A stretch of 64,000 nt of DNA. Origin: Crenobacter caeni (GTDB lineage: Bacteria > Pseudomonadota > Gammaproteobacteria > Burkholderiales > Chromobacteriaceae). The stretch lies in assembly GCF_010435965.1 (NCBI RefSeq), contig NZ_JAAGAA010000002.1, positions 248,001-312,000 of the forward strand. The letters run 5' to 3'. The position numbers were made by a program, and so were the translations under genes. Below the pieces are notes generated by a model. That model saw nothing but the letters and a program-made list of their open reading frames with translations, was not told where the DNA came from and did not search any database. Positions 1-8,252 of this stretch are shown piece by piece (the stretch's first letter is position 1; every line of letters begins with the position of its first letter).

Positions 1-467
1 TATCGGTGGCCTTCGGCAACATCTGGGGCGGCAAACTGGCTGACATGAAGGGCCCGATCCGCGCGCTACAGATCATCTTCACCCTGCTAGCCCTGGTGCT
101 GCTGGCGCTGACCTTCACCGCACCGTCGACCCCGCTGGTGATCGCCACCGTACTGGCCTGGGGCGCAGTCGCCTTCGGCAACGTGGCCGGCCTGCAGGTC
201 TACGTGGTGCAGCAGGCCGAGCGTGAAGCCCCGCAAGCGGTGGATGTCGCCTCCGGCCTGAATATCGCGGCCTTCAACGTCGGAATCGCGCTGGGTGCCT
301 GGATTGGCGGCGTGATCGTCAGCACCCTCGGCCTGCTGGCCACCCCGTGGATCGGTGCCCTGATCGTGGTCGCGGCACTGGGCCTGACCACCTGGGCCGG
401 CCGTCTCGACAAAAAAGCAGGCATCGACCCGCTGGCCAAACCGGCCCACGCCGTCGGCGTGCATTAA
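1..467 (+). CDS. MFS transporter, C-terminal part (cut by window edge)
   Basis: This is the last roughly 154 residues of a major facilitator superfamily permease; the start lies before the window. The visible part has about four long hydrophobic helices separated by short loops. A charged cytoplasmic loop near its start contains GGKLADMKG, similar to the inter-helix loop motif of drug/sugar efflux MFS proteins such as the AraJ/YdhP group. It probably exports a small molecule by proton antiport, but the substrate cannot be read from this fragment. The protein ends in a short hydrophilic tail, and a GC-rich hairpin follows the stop codon. Confidence 0.8.
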   Translation, partial: SVAFGNIWGGKLADMKGPIRALQIIFTLLALVLLALTFTAPSTPLVIATVLAWGAVAFGNVAGLQVYVVQQAEREAPQAVDVASGLNIAAFNVGIALGAWIGGVIVSTLGLLATPWIGALIVVAALGLTTWAGRLDKKAGIDPLAKPAHAVGVH

Positions 468-487
468 GCGAGCCTGACCTTCCCCGA

Positions 488-509
488 GCCTCCGCCTTCC
501 GGCGGAGGC
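488..509 (+). terminator. hairpin after MFS gene
   Basis: A perfect 9-bp stem (GCCTCCGCC / GGCGGAGGC) with a TTCC loop lies about 20 bases after the MFS stop. It is not followed by a clear T-run, so it may be a weak or factor-assisted terminator. Confidence 0.5.
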
Positions 510-645
510 TTGCGCATGTCCGTATGGCCCGGCCGCACAGGCCGGCGATTATTGCCGTCGAGACAATAGCGTCTTGCCTGGCGCCGGCTTTTTCCGCCGG
601 CGCTGGGTGGGGACAATAACGACATCAGTATCTGGGGGACACATC

Positions 646-1629
646 ATGAAAAACTGTATGCAAGCCTGGACCTGGACACAGCCGGGCCAGCCGACCGACC
701 TGATTCTGCGCCATCTGGAGCGGCCAAGGCCGCAGGTGGGCGAGGTGCTGGTCGAAAACCATGCGGTCGGCCTCAACCCGGTCGACTGGAAGTTCATCGA
801 CTGGGGCCACCCGCGCTGGCAGGACGGCCATATCCCCGGCGTGGACGGTGCAGGCGTGGTGATCGCCGTCGGCGAGGGCGTCACGCTGCCGGTAGGCAGC
901 CGCGTCGCCTACCACCAGAACCTGTTCCGTGACGGCAGCTTTGCCAGCCATACCGTGCTCGCTGCCGACATGGTGATGTGCGTGCCGGGCTCGCTCGACT
1001 TCGCCACCGCCGCCAGCCTGCCGTGTCCGGCGCTGACCGCGAGCCAGGCCGTCGCCAAGCTGCCGCCGGCCAAAGGCGTGCCAGTGCTGGTCACACGCGT
1101 CGGCGGGGCTGTCGGCACTTTTGTCGTCCAGTTGCTGGCACGGGCCGGTTTCGAAGTGTGGGCCGCCGCCAGCGGCCGCCATCACCCGCGTCTGGCAAGC
1201 CTAGGCGCCCGACATTGTGTCGACGAGTGCTCGGTCGACTGGTATGAGCGGCTGCAACGCATGGGCACGCCGTTTTACGCGGTGATCGACAGCGCAAGCG
1301 GCACGGCGGCGGCGCGGCTTGCGCCGCTGATCGCTTACAACGGGCACCTGGTCTGCATCCAGGACCGGCAGGAAGCGCCGCCGCTGCCCGCGTTCACCAG
1401 TGCGCTGTCGTTGCACGAGGTGGCGCTCAACAGCGTGCACGAGTACGCGGACGCGCCGGCGCGCGCCGCGTTGATGGCAAGCGGCGAAGCGCTGCTCGCG
1501 GACGTCGCGCAGCAGCGCCTGCACGGCGTGCCGCTGGAGGCCTTCCCCTTTGACGCGCTGCCCGAGGCCTTGCAGGCGATGAAGGACGGCTCAGCCAGCG
1601 CGCGGCCGGTGCTGCAGTTAATAGGATAA
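646..1629 (+). CDS. zinc-independent alcohol dehydrogenase / quinone oxidoreductase-like protein
   Basis: This is a 327-residue medium-chain dehydrogenase/reductase. The N-terminal GroES-like part contains HIPGVDGAGVV near residue 62, the usual hinge motif of the quinone oxidoreductase branch. A Rossmann fold follows near residue 150 with a glycine-rich GGAVGTF turn in place of the commoner AGGVG. I see no structural or catalytic zinc ligands, so NAD(P)H-dependent reduction of quinones or reactive carbonyls is the likely chemistry. I chose the ATG at 646 because GGGGGA sits just before it; an in-frame start at 574 has no such site. It is a paralogue of the dehydrogenase at 2606-3616 on the other strand. 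Confidence 0.85.
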   Translation: MKNCMQAWTWTQPGQPTDLILRHLERPRPQVGEVLVENHAVGLNPVDWKFIDWGHPRWQDGHIPGVDGAGVVIAVGEGVTLPVGSRVAYHQNLFRDGSFASHTVLAADMVMCVPGSLDFATAASLPCPALTASQAVAKLPPAKGVPVLVTRVGGAVGTFVVQLLARAGFEVWAAASGRHHPRLASLGARHCVDECSVDWYERLQRMGTPFYAVIDSASGTAAARLAPLIAYNGHLVCIQDRQEAPPLPAFTSALSLHEVALNSVHEYADAPARAALMASGEALLADVAQQRLHGVPLEAFPFDALPEALQAMKDGSASARPVLQLIG

Positions 1630-1683
1630 GCTGCTTGAGCGGCGCCATGCCGGCGCCGACAGACGTTATCCAGGAGGAGAGCC

Positions 1684-2586
1684 GTGGCCGAGTTCGAGTT
1701 GATCAACCCCTTGTGGCTGCGCTCCTTGCTGGCGGTGGTGGCGACCGGCAGCTTCACGCGTGCGGCCGAGCGGCTGGATATCACGCAGGCGGCGGTCAGC
1801 CAGCATATCCGCCATCTCGAGGACCGTTACGGGCGACTGCTGCTGCGCGAGCGGCGGCAGGTCGAGCTGACGCCGCAGGGGCGGCTGCTGTTCGAATACG
1901 CCGAGGCGCTTGCCGCCGCCACCGCCCGCCTGCGGGCGCGTCTGGCCGACGACGACCCGACGCAGGGAACGGTGTCGCTGGCGACGCCTGGTAGCATCGG
2001 GCTCGCCCTCTATCCGTGCCTGCTCGATTTGCAGGCGAGCCACCCCGGCTTGCAGATCAGCCACCGTTTCGCGCCCAGCGCGCAGATTGCCGCCATGCTG
2101 CTGGACGGGCAGATCGAATTCGGCCTCTCCACGCGCCCGCCGGACGATGCGCGGCTTGAGGCGAGCGAATTCGTCGACGAGGCGCTGCGGCTGGTGCTGC
2201 CGGCAGGGCACCCCAAACCCGACTGGGGCGCCTTGCAGCGTCTGGGCATGATCGGCCACCCGGACTGCGCGGACATGGCGGCGAGGCTCTTCGCCCGCTG
2301 CTACCCGGGGCAGCGGGTGTCGACGCTCCCCGAGCGCGGCTTCGTCAACCAGATCGGCCTGATCCTCGAGCCGGTCGCCCGCGGCCTCGGCTTTACCGTG
2401 CTGCCGCAGTTTGCGCTCAGCGCGTTTGGCCGTCCGGCCGGGCTTTATGTGGTGGAGCAGGACCCGCCGGTGGTCGACATGCTATGGCTGGTCACCCGGC
2501 GCGAGTGGCCGCTGAGCGCGGCCGCGTCGCATGCGCTGGAGGCGATGCGTGCGCATCTGGCGGCCATGCAAGGGCGGGTCTTGTAG
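1684..2586 (+). CDS. LysR family transcriptional regulator
   Basis: This is a 300-residue LysR-type regulator. The N-terminal winged helix-turn-helix is clear (GSFTRAAERLDITQAAVSQH, about residues 20-40), and a periplasmic-binding-protein-like effector domain follows. The start is a GTG preceded by AGGAGGAG. It lies about 55 bases after the first dehydrogenase gene on the same strand, and it converges on the second dehydrogenase with a 19-base gap. This places it between two paralogous oxidoreductases and suggests, without proof, that it controls one or both. The effector is unknown. Confidence 0.9.
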   Translation: MAEFELINPLWLRSLLAVVATGSFTRAAERLDITQAAVSQHIRHLEDRYGRLLLRERRQVELTPQGRLLFEYAEALAAATARLRARLADDDPTQGTVSLATPGSIGLALYPCLLDLQASHPGLQISHRFAPSAQIAAMLLDGQIEFGLSTRPPDDARLEASEFVDEALRLVLPAGHPKPDWGALQRLGMIGHPDCADMAARLFARCYPGQRVSTLPERGFVNQIGLILEPVARGLGFTVLPQFALSAFGRPAGLYVVEQDPPVVDMLWLVTRREWPLSAAASHALEAMRAHLAAMQGRVL

Positions 2587-2605
2587 AAACACATTCTAAA
2601 GGGCT

Positions 2606-3616
2606 TCAGCCCGGGGCGGCTAGATCGAGCACCAGCTTGCCGCGCACCCGTCCGGCCAGTTGCCGGTGCAAGGCGGCGGTCAGTTGCGCGGCGTCGGCCG
2701 GGATCACTTCGATCGGCAGCGGGGCGATCCTGCCTTGCTGCAGCATCGCCAGCACCTCGTCGCCCATCCGTGCGAGATCGTGCTGATGGGCAAGGTCGCC
2801 GCTGCTCCACGCGCCGCCCAGCGCGATTACGTGGATGCCCGGCGCACGCGCGAAGAGATCGATGCCCGCCGTGTCGGGCAGGCCGAGCAGGCTGGCGAAC
2901 TGCCCGCCGAACTTCATCAGCTGCAGGTCGCGGCGCGCGGTGTCGCCGCCGACGCCGTCGAGCACCGCGTCGACGCCCGCACCTTCCGTCAGCGCGCGCA
3001 CCTGCGCGGCCACGTCTTCCTTGCGGTAGTCGATCACCGCGTCGGCGCCGAGCGACGCGACGTAGCTTGCGTTGGACGCCGACGCGGTGGCGATCACGCG
3101 CGCGCCCAGTGCCTTGGCTATCTGTACGGCAAAGCCGCCGACGCCGCCGGCGGCCGCCTCGATCAGCACGGTCTGCCCCGCCTGCAGGCGCAGCCGGCGC
3201 GACAGCGCCTGCCACGCGGTGAGCGCCGCGCAGGGCAGGCTGGCCGCGGTGACGGGGTCGATGTCAGCGGGCACGGTGCTCACGCCGTGCGCCGGCGTCA
3301 CCACCCACTGGGCAAAGGTGCCGGGGCGGGCAAGCGCTGTGTGCGCGATGACGCGCTGGCCGAGCCAGCTGGTGTCCACCCCGTCGCCCACCTCGTCGAT
3401 GACGCCGGCGGCGTCGACGCCGGGCACATGCGGCCTGCGCCAGGCCGGATGGCCGCTCGCGCACAGCTTGGCGTCGACCGGGTTGAGCGCGGCGGCGGCG
3501 ACGCGCAGCCTGACTTCACCCGCCGATGGCACCGGGCGCGGCAGCCTGGCGGCCTGCAGCGTGAAGTCGGGCTGGGCGTGCGCCAGCACGAAGGCCTGCA
3601 TGGTGGTCTCTGGCAT
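2606..3616 (-). CDS. NADPH:quinone reductase-like zinc-independent dehydrogenase
   Basis: This is a 336-residue medium-chain dehydrogenase/reductase. It has the HVPGVDAAGVI hinge near residue 60 and a canonical AAAGGVGGFAVQ nucleotide-binding turn near residue 150. No zinc ligands are apparent, which fits the quinone reductase branch. The ATG at 3616 is supported by AAGGAAG upstream; the frame stays open much further upstream, but that part overlaps the glyoxalase gene and reads as nonsense. It lies 89 bases downstream of the glyoxalase-fold gene on the same strand, so the two probably form an operon for handling electrophilic carbonyls or quinones. The substrate is not known. Confidence 0.87.
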   Translation of the reverse strand: MPETTMQAFVLAHAQPDFTLQAARLPRPVPSAGEVRLRVAAAALNPVDAKLCASGHPAWRRPHVPGVDAAGVIDEVGDGVDTSWLGQRVIAHTALARPGTFAQWVVTPAHGVSTVPADIDPVTAASLPCAALTAWQALSRRLRLQAGQTVLIEAAAGGVGGFAVQIAKALGARVIATASASNASYVASLGADAVIDYRKEDVAAQVRALTEGAGVDAVLDGVGGDTARRDLQLMKFGGQFASLLGLPDTAGIDLFARAPGIHVIALGGAWSSGDLAHQHDLARMGDEVLAMLQQGRIAPLPIEVIPADAAQLTAALHRQLAGRVRGKLVLDLAAPG

Positions 3617-3705
3617 GGCGTCTTCCTTTTGCGGATCCAGTGGGGCAGTTCCGTCATTCTGTTGCGGGTGGACCCGGGCGAGGTGGCCGCCTGAGGCGGC
3701 CCCGA

Positions 3706-4203
3706 TCAGCCCTGGTAGGCGCCGGCCGAGTAGGTCAGCTCGTAGCTGTGGCTGTAGATCTCGACGATATTGCCGAACGGGTCTTCCATATACACCATGC
3801 GGTACGGCTTCTCGCCCGGGAAGTACTCGCGCACCGGCATGCGCTGCTTGCCGCCGGCGGCGACGATCTTGGCGGCCAGCCCTTCGACGTCCGGGTCCTG
3901 CACGCTGAAGTGGAACACGCCGGTCTTCCAGAATTCGAAGTTGTTCTCGCGCCGTTCGCTGTTGGGGAACTCGAACAGCTCGACGCCGACCCTGTCGCCG
4001 GTCGACAGGTGGGCGATGCGGAACGAACCCCAGCCCGGGCCGAACACGTCGTTGCACATCACGCCGATGGCCGAGTCGTCCTCGCGGATGGTGGTCGGCG
4101 GCATGATCAGGTACCAGCCCATCACTTCGGTGTAGAACTTGACGGCGGCTTCGAGGTCGGTGACGGTGATGCCGATATGGCTGAAATTGCGTGGGTAGCT
4201 CAT
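3706..4203 (-). CDS. VOC (glyoxalase/bleomycin-resistance) family protein
   Basis: This is a 165-residue protein of the vicinal oxygen chelate fold. It starts with the typical FSHIGITVTDLEAAVKFYTEVMGW segment (in two pieces: FSHIGITVTDLE, then AVKFYTEVMGW) and ends with YMEDPFGNIVEIYSHSYE, where the last Glu is the usual metal-ligand position. Metal ligands at the start (His) and end (Glu) of the half-repeats are visible. The family includes lactoylglutathione lyase, dioxygenases and fosfomycin/bleomycin-resistance proteins, so the reaction cannot be fixed. AAGGAA precedes the ATG. It heads an operon with the quinone-reductase-like gene downstream. Confidence 0.88.
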   Translation of the reverse strand: MSYPRNFSHIGITVTDLEAAVKFYTEVMGWYLIMPPTTIREDDSAIGVMCNDVFGPGWGSFRIAHLSTGDRVGVELFEFPNSERRENNFEFWKTGVFHFSVQDPDVEGLAAKIVAAGGKQRMPVREYFPGEKPYRMVYMEDPFGNIVEIYSHSYELTYSAGAYQG

Positions 4204-4357
4204 GGCGTTTCCTTATGGGGTATCTGGAAGCGGCCATTCTAGGAAGGCGTATCCATTAGTTGAACGGGCTGCTGCTTATGGATTTCATAAAGTTTGCTAA
4301 TGCATATGGGACGCACCAGCGGCAGCGCTGCATGGAAGCCTGCAGCAGAGGGGAGGC

Positions 4358-5491
4358 ATGATGGCGGGTAACGGTATCGCGCAGCGCAGTGGGCGGGCAT
4401 GTCTTCTTTTTTCGCGGCCGCTGGTCGCGGCCGTGTTGTGCGCGGGGTTTGCGCTGGTGCTGGCGGGCTGCGGCAACCGCTATTACCGCGGCCCGGTGAC
4501 GCCCCACTTCGACGGCCGGCAGTTCGACAACCCGTGGGCGCCGATGCCGGAGAAGTTTTGGGACTTTCTCAAGTGGCGGGTAATCGCAGCGCCCGGCTAC
4601 TGGCCGGAGTCGGTCAAGGTGTCCACCTCCGTCCCTCCGCGCCGGGTAACGGGCGACGCGCTGCGGGTCACCTATGTCGGGCACGCCAGCGTGCTGCTGC
4701 AAACGCAAGGGGTGAACATCCTGACTGACCCGATCTGGTCGGCGCGCGCCAGCCCGTTCGGCTTTGCCGGCCCCAGGCGAGTGGCCGCCCCGGGCGTGCG
4801 TTTCGAAGACCTGCCGCCAATCGACGTGGTGCTGATCAGCCACAACCATTACGACCATATGGACCTGCCGACGCTGGCCCGGCTGTTCGACGCGTTCGAC
4901 CCGCTGGTGCTCGCGCCGCTCGGCAACGACACCATCCTGCAGGGAGAAATGCCGGGTTTGCGCGTCAAGGCGCTGGACTGGGGGCAGGGCGTCGCGTTCG
5001 GCCCGCTACTGCGCTTCACGCTCGAGCCGATGCAGCACTGGTCGGCGCGCGGCGTGTTCGACCGGCGTCATGCCTTGTGGGGGGCTTTCGTGGTCGAGGC
5101 GCCGGGTGGCCCCATCTACTTCCTGGGCGACGCGGGCTACGCGAAAGCCCTGTCGACGCAGGTGCTGGCCAAGTACGGCAAGCCCAGGTTCAGCCTGCTG
5201 CCGGTGGGCGCCTACGCGCCGCGCTGGTTCATGCAGTACGCGCACATGACGCCGGCCGAGGCGGTACAGACCTACCTCGACCTGGGCAAGACCTACGCGA
5301 TGGGCACGCAGTACGAGGTGTTCGCCATGGCCGACGAGGCGTACGCGGCGCCCCGCCAGGCGCTGGCGGCCGCCATGGCGGCCAAGGGCATACCGGCTGA
5401 GCGCTTCAAGCTGCCCGCGGTCGGGGGCTGGTTCATGGTGCCGCCGCTTGATCCGGCGGACGGCGACCAAGGGATAAAGCAGGCACACTGA
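4358..5491 (+). CDS. MBL-fold metallohydrolase lipoprotein (NAPE-PLD-like)
   Basis: The protein has 377 residues or slightly fewer. A hydrophobic N-terminal stretch ends in a lipobox (LAGC, near residue 37), so it is probably an outer- or inner-membrane lipoprotein facing the periplasm. The metal site SHNHYDHMD fits the HxHxDH signature of the metallo-beta-lactamase fold, and a later FLGDAGY segment supplies the bridging Asp. The overall pattern (YVGHASVLLQ, NILTDPIWS, PMQHWSARG) resembles the N-acyl-phosphatidylethanolamine phospholipase D-like group, so a phospholipid or similar ester may be the substrate. Two ATGs are adjacent (4358 and 4361); spacing from GGGGAGG favours the second. Confidence 0.87.
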   Translation: MMAGNGIAQRSGRACLLFSRPLVAAVLCAGFALVLAGCGNRYYRGPVTPHFDGRQFDNPWAPMPEKFWDFLKWRVIAAPGYWPESVKVSTSVPPRRVTGDALRVTYVGHASVLLQTQGVNILTDPIWSARASPFGFAGPRRVAAPGVRFEDLPPIDVVLISHNHYDHMDLPTLARLFDAFDPLVLAPLGNDTILQGEMPGLRVKALDWGQGVAFGPLLRFTLEPMQHWSARGVFDRRHALWGAFVVEAPGGPIYFLGDAGYAKALSTQVLAKYGKPRFSLLPVGAYAPRWFMQYAHMTPAEAVQTYLDLGKTYAMGTQYEVFAMADEAYAAPRQALAAAMAAKGIPAERFKLPAVGGWFMVPPLDPADGDQGIKQAH

Positions 5492-5555
5492 CCCCGGCTG
5501 CGGCCCGCCGTTCTGGCGCGGGCGGCGGGGGAATGATCGTGAAAGGGGGAAACGG

Positions 5556-6098
5556 ATGCGATTTGCTTCTTTACGCACGGGTTTGCTCGCGGCGGGCTGC
5601 CTGCTGCTTGGCGCCTGCTCGACGCTGCCGCCTGCGGGCATCACGCCGGTGACGGGGTTCGAGCCGGCGCGCTACACCGGCAAGTGGTACGAGATCGCGC
5701 GGCTCGACCACGTGTTCGAGCGCGGGCTGAGCGACGTGAGCGCCGACTACACGCAAAAGGCGGACGGCTCGCTCAGGGTGCTCAACCGTGGCTACGACGC
5801 GGCGGGTGCGCGCTGGAAAGAGGCGGAGGGTCGGGCGCTGTTTAACACCTCGCCCGATGTCGCCTCGCTCAAGGTGTCCTTCTTCGGCCCGTTCTACGCC
5901 GGCTACCACGTGGTCGCGCTGGATCCGCATTACCAGTGGGCGCTGGTCGCCGGCAACAACCGCGACTACCTGTGGATCCTCGCGCGCGAGAAGACGCTGC
6001 CAGCCGACATCAAGGCGGCCTTGCTCGCGAAGGCCGCCGAGCTTGGCTACGCGACCGGGAAGCTGATCTGGGTGACGCAGACGCGGCCGGATGCCTGA
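5556..6098 (+). CDS. blc: outer-membrane lipocalin lipoprotein Blc
   Basis: This is a 180-residue bacterial lipocalin. The signal sequence ends in a lipobox (LLGAC, Cys near residue 21). The first lipocalin signature GKWYEIARLDHVFE follows near residue 42, and the later YLWILAR segment matches the third conserved region. Blc-type proteins sit at the inner face of the outer membrane and bind lysophospholipids or fatty acids. In E. coli blc is expressed in stationary phase under RpoS. It follows the MBL-fold lipoprotein by 64 bases on the same strand, so the two envelope lipoproteins may act on related lipids. That link is inference. Confidence 0.92.
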   Translation: MRFASLRTGLLAAGCLLLGACSTLPPAGITPVTGFEPARYTGKWYEIARLDHVFERGLSDVSADYTQKADGSLRVLNRGYDAAGARWKEAEGRALFNTSPDVASLKVSFFGPFYAGYHVVALDPHYQWALVAGNNRDYLWILAREKTLPADIKAALLAKAAELGYATGKLIWVTQTRPDA

Positions 6099-6112
6099 TC
6101 CGGCCGGTCGGC

Positions 6113-6877
6113 TCATTCCCCGTCCGCGGGCTCGGCTTGCCCGGGCAGGCCGTCCTGCCAGCGCTTGCCCGCCCAGTTGCGCCCGGCGTGGCTGCCGTCG
6201 CAGAAGGGCTTGTTTTCGGACGCGCCGCAGCGGCACAGGGTGACGCGGTTGCGGATCTCGTAGCTCGTCCCGTCCGCCGATTCGACGCGGATGCCGCCCT
6301 TCACCCACAAGGGCCCCGAGCAATGCGCAGGCGGGTCCTCGATCAGCCCGAGCGCGGGTTCGAGCACGTCTTCCAGCGGCGTGCCGCTCGCCTTGTCCCA
6401 CGCCAACAGGCGCCCGGCCGGGCAATGGTTGGCCTCGTACCTGACGTGGTCGGCCGCGTGCGGCTGCGGCAGGCCGACCAGGTTCCAGATCCGTCCCTTG
6501 CCGTCGCAGAAGCGGGCAAACGCGCAGTAATCCGGGTTGTCGGTGAGCTGGACCTTGGGCCCGTCGAAGGTCTCGGCGCCTTGCAGGATGGGCGTGCTGC
6601 TGGCCGTCTCGCTGCCGTCGAAGCCTACCTCGGCGTGGCTGCCGTCGCAGAACGGCTTGTTTTTCGACGCGCCGCAGCGGCACAGCGCGGCGGGTTCTGC
6701 TAGCGGGTAGTCGGCGCCCTCGGCGTAGGTCCACGAATTGCCGTCCTCGTTGTTGCAGATGAATTGCTGCGTAAGCGGCGGCTGGCCGTACACGAGATAA
6801 GGGCCGTCCTTGAGGACGACGATGCGGTAGCGCGCGTCGGCCGCCTTCGATCCGGGGGAGACTTTATCCTTGCTCAT
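6113..6877 (-). CDS. double CDGSH iron-sulfur protein
   Basis: The 254-residue protein carries two nearly identical CDGSH iron-sulfur motifs of the CxC-x8-C-x3-H type. One has Cys66, Cys68, Cys77 and His81; the other has Cys215, Cys217, Cys226 and His230. Each should bind a redox-active [2Fe-2S] cluster by three Cys and one His. The region between them has additional cysteines and a FCDGKGRIWNLV segment typical of larger bacterial CDGSH proteins. Its partner and pathway are unknown; redox sensing or iron-sulfur transfer are the usual suggestions. It converges on blc with a 14-base gap and lies downstream of the pirin gene on the minus strand. Confidence 0.9.
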   Translation of the reverse strand: MSKDKVSPGSKAADARYRIVVLKDGPYLVYGQPPLTQQFICNNEDGNSWTYAEGADYPLAEPAALCRCGASKNKPFCDGSHAEVGFDGSETASSTPILQGAETFDGPKVQLTDNPDYCAFARFCDGKGRIWNLVGLPQPHAADHVRYEANHCPAGRLLAWDKASGTPLEDVLEPALGLIEDPPAHCSGPLWVKGGIRVESADGTSYEIRNRVTLCRCGASENKPFCDGSHAGRNWAGKRWQDGLPGQAEPADGE

Positions 6878-6904
6878 GGCGTGTTTCCTCGTGGCGGGTG
6901 TATG

Positions 6905-7621
6905 TCAGCGCACCGGGTGTTCGTGCGCTCGCAAGTCGAAAACCAGTACTTCGGCGTTCTCACCGTCGCTGAAGGTGAGCGACGTCTCCTCGCGCACGCG
7001 CGCGCCGTCGCCCGCGGCGAAGCGCTCGCCGTTGACCGAGAGCGCGCCGCGGGCGACGTGCACGTAGGCGTAGCGGCCGGCGACGGCGAGGCTCGTCTGC
7101 TCCGCGCCGTCGAAAAGCCCCGCATACACGCGCACGTCCTGCCACACCGGCAGCGAGCCGTTCGCCTCGTCCGGCGAGATGATCAGCCGCAACTGGCCGC
7201 GCCGCTCGGACGCGGGGAAGTGGCGCTGCTGGTAGCGTACCGGCCCGCCCGTGCGGTCCGGCACGATCCAGATCTGCAGGAAATGCACCGGCTCGCTGGC
7301 CGACGCGTTGTACTCGCTGTGGAACACCCCGCCGCCGGCACTCATCATCTGCACGTCGCCCGGACGGCAGACTTCCTCGTGGCCGGCCGAATCCTTGTGT
7401 GCAAGGCCGCCCTCCAGCACGTAGGAGAAGATCTCCATGTCGCGGTGCGGGTGGCTGCCGAAGCCTTGCCCCGGCTCGACGGTGTCGTCGTTGATTACCA
7501 GCAGGTCGGAGAAGCCGACCTCGCGCGGGTCGTAGTAGTGGCTGAACGAGAAGGTGTGGCGCGAGTGCAGCCAGCCCAGCTGCGAGAGGCCGCGCGCGCC
7601 GGCGCGCCGAAATTCGATCAT
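6905..7621 (-). CDS. pirin family protein
   Basis: This is a 238-residue bicupin. The N-terminal cupin contains the metal site GFGSHPHRDMEIFSYVLEG (two His with a third His and Glu further on, in HSEYN). A second, degenerate cupin forms the C-terminal half. Pirins of this size include YhhW-type quercetin dioxygenases and redox-sensing regulators; the biological substrate is uncertain. The frame is open upstream, but MIEFRRAGARG is the family's normal start. It is followed by the CDGSH protein on the same strand after 27 bases, which suggests a shared redox or iron-related role. Confidence 0.92.
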   Translation of the reverse strand: MIEFRRAGARGLSQLGWLHSRHTFSFSHYYDPREVGFSDLLVINDDTVEPGQGFGSHPHRDMEIFSYVLEGGLAHKDSAGHEEVCRPGDVQMMSAGGGVFHSEYNASASEPVHFLQIWIVPDRTGGPVRYQQRHFPASERRGQLRLIISPDEANGSLPVWQDVRVYAGLFDGAEQTSLAVAGRYAYVHVARGALSVNGERFAAGDGARVREETSLTFSDGENAEVLVFDLRAHEHPVR

Positions 7622-7734
7622 GGGAAAGCCGCCTGTTTGCGGGGCGCGGCCAGCCGGAAGGCACCGCGCGGGGTGGAGGGACAGAACCTCCAACAGCATG
7701 GACGCTGCCCGGTCAAAAACCAAGCCGCGCCCGG

Positions 7735-8238
7735 CTAGCCCTGGGGGGCGTCGGCTTCGTCCAGCCAGTAAAGCGGGTTGGGTAGCGCGGCGAGTAGCGC
7801 CGGCAAGTCGCGCGCGGCGAACGCGAAGGTTTGTTCGGGCAGTCCCGGCGTGAACATCAGCGAGTGCATCGAGACGAGTGCCGGGTCGACCAGCAGCGGG
7901 ATATGCGCGGACAGCGCGAACGGGCAGAGCGCGCCGGGCAGGCAGCCGGTCACGGCCTGAATCTCCTCGTCCGCGCACACCGATACGCGCTGGCCGAGCA
8001 GGGCCTTCACCCTTTTCGCGTCGAGCCGGCTGTCGCGGTGGGTGAGCAGCAGCGCGTGGCTGCCGTCCTTGCAGCGCAGGAACAGGCTCTTGGTCGGCTC
8101 GGCGGTCCAGCCAAGCGCCCGGCCGACGCGTTCGTCGGTCTCGTAGTCGAGGATGGGTTCGTGCTGCCACGCTTGGTACCCGACCCGGGTTTCGGTGAAC
8201 AGCGCGACGCAGCGCGCGTGGATGGCTTGCAGGGTCAT
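7735..8238 (-). CDS. YbaK/prolyl-tRNA editing-domain protein
   Basis: This is a 167-residue stand-alone member of the YbaK/ProX editing family. These proteins hydrolyse mis-acylated tRNAs such as Cys- or Ala-tRNA(Pro). The conserved Lys in EPTKSLFLRCKDG and the later LPG and SAHIPLLVDPAL segments fit the family. The start ATG at 8238 has GGAAG a few bases upstream. It follows argO by 14 bases on the same strand and is probably cotranscribed. Which amino acid it clears cannot be told from the sequence. Confidence 0.85.
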   Translation of the reverse strand: MTLQAIHARCVALFTETRVGYQAWQHEPILDYETDERVGRALGWTAEPTKSLFLRCKDGSHALLLTHRDSRLDAKRVKALLGQRVSVCADEEIQAVTGCLPGALCPFALSAHIPLLVDPALVSMHSLMFTPGLPEQTFAFAARDLPALLAALPNPLYWLDEADAPQG

Positions 8239-8252
8239 GATGTCTTCCGTGT

